Below are positions 56,425-64,000 of a DNA stretch of 64,000 nucleotides, in pieces. Each line of letters begins with the position of its first letter. The stretch's first letter is position 1. This DNA comes from Asterias rubens (taxonomy: Eukaryota; Echinodermata; Asteroidea; Forcipulatida; Asteriidae). The stretch lies in assembly GCF_902459465.1 (NCBI RefSeq), contig NC_047083.1, positions 3,902,523-3,966,522 of the forward strand, in the 5' to 3' direction. The notes beneath the pieces are model-generated. The model saw nothing but the letters and a program-made list of their open reading frames with translations. It searched no databases and was not told where the DNA came from. The position numbers were made by a program, and so were the translations under genes.

Positions 56425-58905
56425 TAGCTGTTCCGACCTACCGTCGGAACAGGTATTGTTTTCGTCGAGATTTTTATTATTTTTATTAGCTGTTCCGACT
56501 TACCGTCGGAACAGGTATTGTTTTCGTCGAGATTTTTATTATTTTTATTAGCTGTTCCGACTTACCGTCGGAACAGGTATTGTTTTCGTCGAGATTTTTA
56601 TTATTTTTATTAGCTGTTCCGACTTACCGTCGGAACAGGTATTGTTTTCGTCGAGATTTTTATTATTTTTATTAGCTGTTCCGACTTACCGTCGGAACAG
56701 GTATTGTTTTCGTCGAGATTTTTATTATTTTTATTATTATTATTATTATTATTATTCTTTGTTTCCGCCTAAAACCCCATAGCGTTTGTACAGCGTTTTT
56801 GTTTAGGCCCCGTCTCCTAAAGTATAAGGATAAAAGAGTTAAATCATATATCAAATTGAAGCTTAGAACATAAGCTTTACTCTACCAAAAAAAGTGTTAC
56901 AATTCTTAATTAATTAACCACGTGGTCTTCATTTGAATATTTAATTTGTAAACTTGATGCAGTCACTTTCATGTTATTGTGAAACATTCTCTTTGGTAAT
57001 ACAACACAGTATGTACCTCGATGAGTTGTTGACTTCTTGAGAGGAGTCTATAAATTTGTCCTTCGATGAGTTGTTGACTTCTTGAGAGGAGTCTATAAAT
57101 TTGTCCTTGTTTTTCTAACCGCGTTCTGGACCAATTACTCTGTGCATGGGTTTTCGTTAAAACGAACGTGCGTAATTAGAACGTGAGAATTGCGAGTTCG
57201 TATCTCCGTCCGAAATCAATATTTTTGTATCGCCAAATTATTCAGCGAACCATGAATCATACACAGCTACTATTCACAAGAAAATCTATGCGTTGAGGGT
57301 AACAGACAGCACACAATGGAACCGGAGTTTAACAATGACAATACCAAAAGTGCAATCGTCCTCGCTCCCCAACCAAGGTGACTACAAAACGTCTCTAATG
57401 GATAACACGGGTATATTTCGACATGTTTTTTTTTCCCAGCAAGAGTTGTGGGCCCAATTTATCTAGTATTTATTTTGGGTATTTTGTTTATCTGTTTCAT
57501 TTAAATATATGGTTAAGTTTTATTTTACGCTAACTGTTTTTGTGTTTGTTCTTCCAGTAATTTTGAATTGTTTTGCCGCTACATAAGATTACACCCACTA
57601 AATAGAATTGCTTACATTGCTTTCTTCGTTAGAAAAAAAGGGGGAGGGGGTCCGTACTCGTTAAGGTTTGCTTTTTATGGGCCCCTCCATCCCCTACATG
57701 TGTTTTGCATTGATTTTTAGTTTTTGTTTTCTATTATTGTACGATTGCATTTGCTTGTAATAAATTATTTATTACCTTCTGTGTAGACTAAGCAAGTCTC
57801 GCGCGTATTTGAACTTGCGGGACCATTATGTTCTAAACCTTATGGAGTTTTACGTGGGACATTTTGTTTCGTCCATTATTTTAGTTTAACGTAGTTTATG
57901 ACCATGAATATTAGAAATATTGTTGGAAATGTAATACTAGTTAACAAAACGTATACAAGTAAAATCATTTCAACAACAAAAAACCTACTTTCGGGATGTC
58001 GACTTCCCGAGATAAATTATCACAGGAAGACGACATCCTAATTTTAGGATGTTGACTTCCCGAGATAAATTATCACAGCAAGACGACATCCTACTTTTGG
58101 GATATCGACATTCCGAGATAAATTATCACAGGAAGACGACATTCTTCTTTTAGACTGTCGACTTCCCGAGATAAATTATCACAGGAAGATGACAACTGAC
58201 GTTTAGGATGTCGACATACCGAGATAAATTATCACAGCAAGACGACATCCTACTTTTAGGATGTCGACATCCCGAGATAAATTATCACAGGAAGACGACA
58301 TCCTACTTTTATGATGTCGACATTCCGAGATAAATTATCACAGGAAGACGACATTCTTCTTTAATAATGTCGACTGTTTGTAGTTATAAGACTCCTTGGG
58401 GACAGGAGAAAAACTTGGAAAAACCGTGACCTCAATTTGACCTCTACTTCCGGGTCAACCGGAAGTGGGACCATATCTCAAGAACTACTCAACCGATTTT
58501 CAATTTGTTTTCACTTACAGACTCCTTGACATTAATATTGACTGTGAAAACCCGTGACCCCATGTTGGCCTCTACGTCCGGGTGAACCGGAAGTGGGACC
58601 ATACGCCAAGTACTATACAACCGATTTTCAATCCTGTTTGTTCAGTTTTATCCTCCTAAGGCATTAAAAATAAACTTTGAAAATCCATGACCCCAAGTTG
58701 ACCTCTACTTCCGGGTCAACCAGAAGTGGCACCATATATCAAGAACTACACAACCGATTTTCTAATTTTTTTCAGTTACAGACTCCTTGGGCGTTAGAGA
58801 TTAGCCTTAGGTTACCGTGACCCCATGAAGTGGCACCGTAACTCAATACACTGTACAGTATTTTTCAAACTTTTTTCAGTTATAGACTCCTTGGTAATTT
58901 TAATT
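56425..58905 (+). mobile_element. hairpin composite element, copy 2 (long)
   Basis: Five hairpin units (56430-56735), then the same tail as copy 1 up to the TTGAGAGGAGTCTATA repeat at about 57050. Next come about 1.65 kb absent from copy 1, including a 53-base array and repeated TACTTCCGGGTCAACCGGAA / CAAGAACTACTCAACCGATT blocks. It rejoins copy 1 at about 58710. No open frame is large enough for a transposase. Confidence 0.75.
57992..58375. repeat. 53-base tandem array, seven units, hairpin at each junction
   Basis: The unit is ATGTCGACTTCCCGAGATAA, ATTATCACAGGAAGACGACA, TCCTACTTTTAGG. GAAGACGACATCCTA and TAGGATGTCGACTTC pair across each unit boundary. Confidence 0.9.
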
Positions 58906-59449
58906 TGGAATTGATATTTTACTGTCTAGCACGCTCTCATCGTTCTGTAATACTAATTATTATTTTTGCCTTCCAGATGTCAATCTCGGCTTGCAGTTCT
59001 TGAAATTTTGTTCATTAAGCTGTTATTTTGTGTAATAACAGTTAAAGAAATACTGCTGTGCTATACATTTTGTTGACTCCTTTGCCAATTTTCTTTTTGG
59101 CGATCTCTTTTTCTGTAGATCTGGGTTATCGTGCTCTGTGCTGGGTGCTCTGTCTTATCGTGCTCTGTGCTGGGTGCTCTTTCATCTGTTGTGCTTTTTT
59201 ATTTATTTATTTTTTTTTACAAATGCATCATTATTACGGTCATTTGGTTTTGCTGCAAGTGTTCCTCCTTGGTCCCTGCACCTGTGGATGGGGCGCTGCC
59301 TTCGGCTCCACTGTGGTCACGAAAGCTGTGATTGTGTCTTCTTTCCTTGACTATTCTATTGCCTCTAATTAGTAGACCCTCTTCTCCTTCTGCTCGTCTA
59401 CCTCTCAGCTCTTCTCTCAGCTTCCGGTTTGCCTCCATTTCCTTGGGTG
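58906..59449. other. no gene seen
   Basis: A short direct repeat of GTGCTCTGTGCTGGGTGCTC at 59130-59180. Overlapping frames here lack support. Confidence 0.5.
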
Positions 59450-59839
59450 TTAAAGGCTCTGGACTCTAATGGTAAATTGTCAAAGACCAGTCCTCTCACT
59501 TTGTGTAGTTCAACGTATGCATAAAATAACAAACCTGTGGAAATTTGAGCTCGATTGGTCTTCGGAGTTGCGAGATAACTATGAGAAGAAGAAAAAAACC
59601 TTGTCACACAAAGTTGTGTGCTTTCAGATGCTTGATTTCGAGACCTCAAAATTCTAAACTTGAGATCTTCAAATCAAATTCGTGGAAAATTACTTCTTTC
59701 TCGAAAACTATGTCACTTCAGCGGGAGCCGTTTCTCACAATGTTTTATACTATCAACCTTTCCCCATTACTCATTACCAAGTGAGGTTTTCTGCTGATAA
59801 TTATTTTGAGTAATTACCAATAGTGTCCACTGCCTTTAA
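59450..59839. repeat. family A MITE, full length
   Basis: TTAAAGGCTCTGGACTCTAA to GTGTCCACTGCCTTTAA. Confidence 0.85.
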
Positions 59840-59887
59840 GTCAGGAGTTATGAACACCATGGCAAAACTCTTATGACCCTTGAGTTG

Positions 59888-60030
59888 TTTGGCTTCCATA
59901 AGAGTAGTGCGCTTGACTGTTTGCTTGTCCTGAAAATCACGTGGAAATTTGGTAGGCACTCCTGTTGGTTATCAAGGGAGAAATGCCATAACCAAATGTT
60001 TGTGCTTAGCAGCGCTATGAAATTGGGCCC
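59888..60030. repeat. family F element, right half
   Basis: CTGAAAATCACGTGGAAATT, GGTTATCAAGGGAGAAATGC, GCGCTATGAAATTGGGCCC. Confidence 0.7.
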
Positions 60031-60077
60031 AGGCCTATTCCAGTTTTTGAATTACAAGAATAAGATTACCGTCCATT

Positions 60078-60292
60078 ATAGACGATGTGCCCTCTGACGT
60101 CACATGAAAACCATAACATGATTCGCGCGCATACCGCCGGGCAAAACATTTGTGTTTTGGCAGCCAGCTAGAAAGTGTACGCAATCTTATATTGACTATA
60201 CGCAACTCAGTGCCCGGCGAAACATGACGTATGTAGTGTTTTGTCAACAGAGGGCGGTTTGAATGTAAACATAGGTCACATCGTCTATACGC
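60078..60292. repeat. family N inverted-repeat element
   Basis: ATAGACGATGTGCCCTCTG at the left and GGTCACATCGTCTAT at the right. Inner arms include GCCGGGCAAAACATTTG and TGCCCGGCGAAACATGA. Confidence 0.75.
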
Positions 60293-60537
60293 TTGGAACA
60301 CATGTAGGCCTACGTGTCACTGGTATCCTGCTTTTGTTGCCAAGCATGGATGAAGAAAATTAGATTTTTTTCTTCCATGAGCTTAGCAACACATTTAGTA
60401 TAATTTTTTTTTTAAGTATTCAAACGGAAATTATTATGAAATTATAAGGGTGATTTGGATGTAACCACCATGACTGTGTTACACCCGATTTTTTAAGTTT
60501 TTTTCATCACTCAAGGAACAACATGTTATTAACTGTT

Positions 60538-60915
60538 TTAAAACCATTGGACACTTTCGGAACATAATTTTTTTTTTTAAGTTCACAGATTTACAAATAA
60601 CTTACAGGGTTTACAGAATGTAATGGTGAAAGACTTCTCTTGAAATAATATTCCATTAAATGCTTTACTTTTTGAGAAAACATTAAAACAATATCAATTC
60701 TCGGTATCGAGAATTACGGATTTATTTTTAACACACGTCATCATGACACGGCGAAACGTGCGGAAACAAGGGTGGGTTTTCCCGTTATTTTCTCCCGACT
60801 CCGATGACAAATTGAGCCTAAATTTTCACAGGTTTGTTATTTTATAAATAAGTTGTGATACACGAAGTGTTGGCCTTGGACAATACTGTTTACCGAAAGT
60901 GTCCAATGGCTTTAA
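60538..60915. repeat. family C MITE, full length
   Basis: TTAAAACCATTGGACACTTT to GTCCAATGGCTTTAA. Shares the right TTAA with a truncated D element. Confidence 0.85.
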
Positions 60916-60985
60916 AGGATTTGGGTACTTTTTGAAACACAAAACAAAATGTCCACAGATTTACATTAAACAAAAGGATTTTGAT
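60912..60985. repeat. family D MITE, left end only
   Basis: TTAAAGGATTTGGGTACTTT, CCACAGATTTACATTAAAC, then lost. Confidence 0.75.
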
Positions 60986-61132
60986 GTATACTCTAAAACT
61001 TTATTTTTTGCACACTCGTAACATATTATTAGATACGAGAAACACATTATTACACATAGCAAAATTAAAATAATATGATGGTAGGATGAACGTAACACAA
61101 AAAAGATCATATTCATTTGGCTTGCGGTAACA

Positions 61133-61465
61133 CCATGTGTTAGCTAAGCACAAGTATGCTTACCAGAATAAGGTTACCAGTCAAAACTCCATGTCATGTG
61201 AACAGTTTGTTACTGGTACCCTGCAGTCGATTTTCACGAAACGCTAGGATCAATCCTATCTCGAGTTAGGACGAGTAATCCGTTCTAACTTAGGATGAGT
61301 TCAATGCGTCCTACGTATTTGGATACGGAACTGAACCCTGAGATTAATCCTAAGTTAGGAAGAGTTTGGTGAAATCGACCGCTGGTACCTTATTACTGCT
61401 AAGCAGTAAATTGTTTAGCAATATTTTCTGCTTAATAATAAGCAGCTCTATGAAAAAGGGCTCTG
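61133..61465. repeat. family F-like element with nested family E
   Basis: Outer GCTAAGCACAAGTATGCTTA and GCAGCTCTATGAAAAAGGGC. Nested E at 61228-61384 (GATTTTCACGAAACGCTAGG to GGTGAAATCGACC). Confidence 0.7.
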
Positions 61466-61558
61466 GTTGCGCCTTCAAACTGGCACAGCTGAAACAACGC
61501 AGAAAAGGCAAAACTAAAGGTCTCCAAAGGGAACTTTGAGAGCAAAGTCTATGGGAGG

Positions 61559-62325
61559 TTAAAGACACTGGACACTATTGGTAATTGTCAAAGAATAGCC
61601 TTCACGGTTGGTGTATCTCAACATATATGCATAAAATAACAAACGTGTGAAAATTTGAGCTCAATCGGTCATCGAACTTGTGAGATAATAATGAAAGAAA
61701 AAACCACCCTTGTCACACGAAGTTGTGTGCGTTTAGATGGTTGATTGCGAGACCTCAAGTTCTAAATCTGAGGTCTCGAAATCCAATTCATTGAAAACTA
61801 CGGTACTTCAGAGGGAGCCGTTTCTCACAATGTTTTATACCATCAACCTCTTCCCATTACTCGTCACCAAGAAAGGTTGTATGCTGATAGTATAAAACAA
61901 TGTGAGAAACAGCTCCCCTTGAAGTAATGTAGTTTTTGAGACAGAAGTAATTGTCGATGGATTTGATTTCGAGACCTAAGATTTACAATTTTAGGTCTCG
62001 AAATCAAGCATATGAAAGCACACAACTTTGTGCTACAAGGGTGTTTTTTCTTTCATTATTATCTCGCAAGTTCGACGACCAATGGAGCTCAAATTTTCAC
62101 AGGTTTGTTATTTTATGCATATGTTGAGATACACTAAGTGAGAAGACCTCAAATTCTACACTTGAGGTCTCGAAATCAAATTTGTGGAAAATTACCTCCT
62201 TCTCGAAAACTACCTCACTTCAGAGGGAGCCGTTTCTCACAATGTTTTATACTATCAACCTCTCGTCATACTCGTTGCCAAATGAGGTTTTATGCTGATA
62301 ATTATTTTGGGTCCACTGCCTTTAA
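61559..62325. repeat. chimera of three family A pieces
   Basis: A full left side from TTAAAGACACTGGACACTAT, a switch at about 61885 to an inverted arm, and a second switch at about 62145 back to a right arm ending GGGTCCACTGCCTTTAA. Confidence 0.75.
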
Positions 62326-62379
62326 ATTAGAGACTATGAATGAATTTTTTCTCCATCCTGTCAAAGCCAATACCTTCTT

Positions 62380-62690
62380 TTAAAGGCAATAGACACCTTT
62401 GGTCATTTCCAAAGACCTGTCTTCTCACTTGGTGTATCCCAACATTTGCATAAAATAACAAACCTGTGACAATTTCAACTCAATTGGTCGTCAAAGATGA
62501 GATCAACGAGTTGTGTGCTTTCAGATGCCTTGAATTTGAGACCTCAGCTGAGGTCTTGAATTAAATTCAAATATTTTAGTGAGAAATTACTTCTTTCTCA
62601 TCTGAGGAAGCCATTTCTCACAATGTTTTTATACTATCAACACCTCTCCATTGTTTGTTACCAAGTTTTTCTGCTGGCAATTATTTTTAA
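62380..62690. repeat. family A MITE, degraded
   Basis: TTAAAGGCAATAGACACCTT to TTGTTTGTTACCAAGT. The right end is lost. Confidence 0.7.
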
Positions 62691-63228
62691 TTCATAAACA
62701 CCTCAGACAGTTTCGCTATTCCTATTGGTGGAGAGCGCGTCATGTGGGTGTGTATAAACCTTTGTTTATTACCAGTAAAAAATGTTGAAACATGGGCATG
62801 ACACGCGAGCTTGCACCTGTTATTATAAGACAGTTTCTTCATTCCTATTGGTGAGAGCAATGTCTGAAACAGTTGTGCCACATCACGCCATACGCGCGAC
62901 ACGCACAGCATTCCCTTATAAGAAGTTGTTTACCCGAGGGCGGCGGAGGGCTTTACCATTTCATAGCTGGAGGGGTGTTGTGTTGAAAAAAATCATTGAA
63001 CAGTTATAATTTTTGCATTTATTTTACTTTTTGACCAAAAAGTGTTGATGTTTTTGACTGAAGAGGTATTTATGAATGGGAATCAAAGTGTGTTGAATCA
63101 ATTTTCAACTAGTGGTTTAAACCCACCGAGGCCTGGTTCATGATAATCTCGGTAAAATGATCAAGAACCAGGCCTCATTGGGACTAAACCACTAGTTGAA
63201 AACCTCTTCACCACACATTGATTCCCTT
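62690..63228 (-). repeat. family I element, about 540 bases
   Basis: Reverse-orientation partner of 23920-24492, with the same order of blocks and the same nested palindrome AAACCACTAGTTGAAAAC / GAGGCCTGGTTCATGATAAT. The last 30 bases beyond it are a family A right end (GTAATTACCAATAGTGTCCA). Confidence 0.8.
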
Positions 63229-63355
63229 AGTAATTACCAATAGTGTCCAGTGTATTAAATACCACCATAACAAAATGTGATTGAAAAAAATTAGTTAATG
63301 GCCTGACGTTTCGACCCTAACAGAGTCTTTCTGGGAGGCTCAAAATGCAATTGTC

Positions 63356-63593
63356 CTACAACTTGATTTTACTCATCAGATCCCCAAGCTCTTTAATTGA
63401 AGGCAGGTAGAAATCCGGGACGCGCTTTTGGTCTTCGACCGAGTTGCTCGCTTGGTTGTGTCTTACTTCCTCCAGGGTTGAGATGCCGGACAAGACAAAG
63501 AGCGTCTTCATCCCGCAATTCCTTCCTAGAAGGATATCCGTTCCGAGAGAGTCACCCACGATGAGAGTACGATCGGCGACCACTCCTTTATGT
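63356..63593 (-). CDS. last exon of a HAD phosphatase, phosphoglycolate/pyridoxal phosphatase type (partial)
   Basis: 78 codons and TAG. The exon reads RTLIVGDSLGTDILLG, then GMKTLFVLSGISTLEEV, and ends in PDFYLPSIKELGDLM. This is the C-terminal part of the PGP/PDXP (chronophin) family: GDSLGTD is HAD motif IV with its two Mg2+-binding Asp residues, and VPDFY..SI.EL is the usual end. Family members remove phosphate from phosphoglycolate, glycerol-3-phosphate or pyridoxal phosphate in the cytosol. The acceptor is CTCCTCCATCAG/ACAT, phase 2. The catalytic DxD exon and the cap domain lie outside the window to the right. The exon is too short to choose between PGP and PDXP orthologues. Confidence 0.85.
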
Positions 63594-63829
63594 CTGATGG
63601 AGGAGTAATAAAGGTGCTATTAATAGATATCCCATAAATATTTTTTTAGACATATATGGTAATAAACCTAAAGGGCAACTGACTGGGCAAGTTTGTAAAT
63701 GAAACAGTCTTAACAGATGTAGGCTTGGGTATCACCCTGGATGATACCCGAGCCTAAACATTTCGTTTTTCTACTTGTCTGAGTGTGCATATTATTATAC
63801 TAATTTAGCTGGCCTTGGTCTCGGACATA
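63594..63829. other. intron of the phosphatase gene
   Basis: Contains an inverted pair GGCTTGGGTATCACCCTGG and TGATACCCGAGCC at 63722-63755. No coding exon was recognised before the window end. Confidence 0.5.
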
Positions 63830-64000
63830 GGGTGCGTTCGTTTAGCTTCCCTGGGTCGACCCCGGTCTGCCCCGGTACGTTCAAATAGCTTTGACGGGGC
63901 TCACCCAGGTCAGCCCCCAGTGCCCTGCTTGTGGAGTGGGTCACTTGGGGTGACCTGTGGTACATGCCGTAACCACGAGAAGGCGAGTATGATCGTTTGA
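63830..64000. repeat. family G MITE, cut by window end
   Basis: GGGTGCGTTCGTTTAGCTTC, then TCTGCCCCGGTACGTTC and CCCAGTGCCCTGCTTGTGG. This is the long form seen at 51596-51863. Confidence 0.75.

Overview
This window looks like nuclear DNA from a marine invertebrate deuterostome, most likely an echinoderm and possibly a sea star. The species call is inference. Genes are split into small exons with GT-AG introns, the DNA is AT-rich and full of short inverted-repeat transposons, and nothing bacterial is visible: no operons, no Shine-Dalgarno-led gene strings. Most open frames longer than 60 codons lie inside repeats and are not genes.

Three protein-coding loci can be supported, all on the minus strand. 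(1) 45741 to 33454: a TNF-receptor-like type I membrane protein, modelled here as three exons and 385 residues. Both splice junctions keep the frame. (2) 55315 to 49062: an apolipoprotein-L-like protein in four exons and 324 residues, with an N-terminal MGNANT myristoylation-type start and two hydrophobic segments. All three junctions keep the frame. (3) 63593 to 63356: the last exon of a HAD-family phosphatase of the phosphoglycolate/pyridoxal phosphatase group, whose earlier exons lie to the right of the window. A weak fourth candidate is a 111-base, phase-0 exon at 4550-4660.

The rest is dominated by repeats. I define about fifteen families by eye. The four commonest (A-D) are near-full-length palindromes of about 350-400 bases bounded by TTAA, which suggests piggyBac-type or TTAA-targeting MITEs. 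Some neighbouring copies share one TTAA, some are chimeric, and others carry a second family (E) nested inside. By rough hand estimate repeats cover about 40% of the window.

Layout: 1-5.4 kb, families C, A and D, a degraded SINE, an array of inverted units, and the candidate exon. 5.4-33 kb, MITEs, LINE 3' ends at 6.7-7.3 and 8.3-8.6 kb, an 82-base satellite at 28.4-29.7 kb and a 16-base minisatellite at 29.7-29.93 kb. 33-46 kb, the TNFR-like gene with two introns packed with MITEs and a tRNA-derived SINE. 46-49 kb, repeats. 49-55.3 kb, the ApoL-like gene, whose introns hold a hairpin-bearing composite element, a LINE tail that forms one splice acceptor, and a 49-base minisatellite. 55.3-59 kb, a longer second copy of the composite element. 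59-64 kb, more MITEs and the phosphatase exon.

The receptor and the ApoL-like protein both belong to families linked to innate immunity and cell death. They are neighbours on one strand, but nothing in the sequence shows that they work together.
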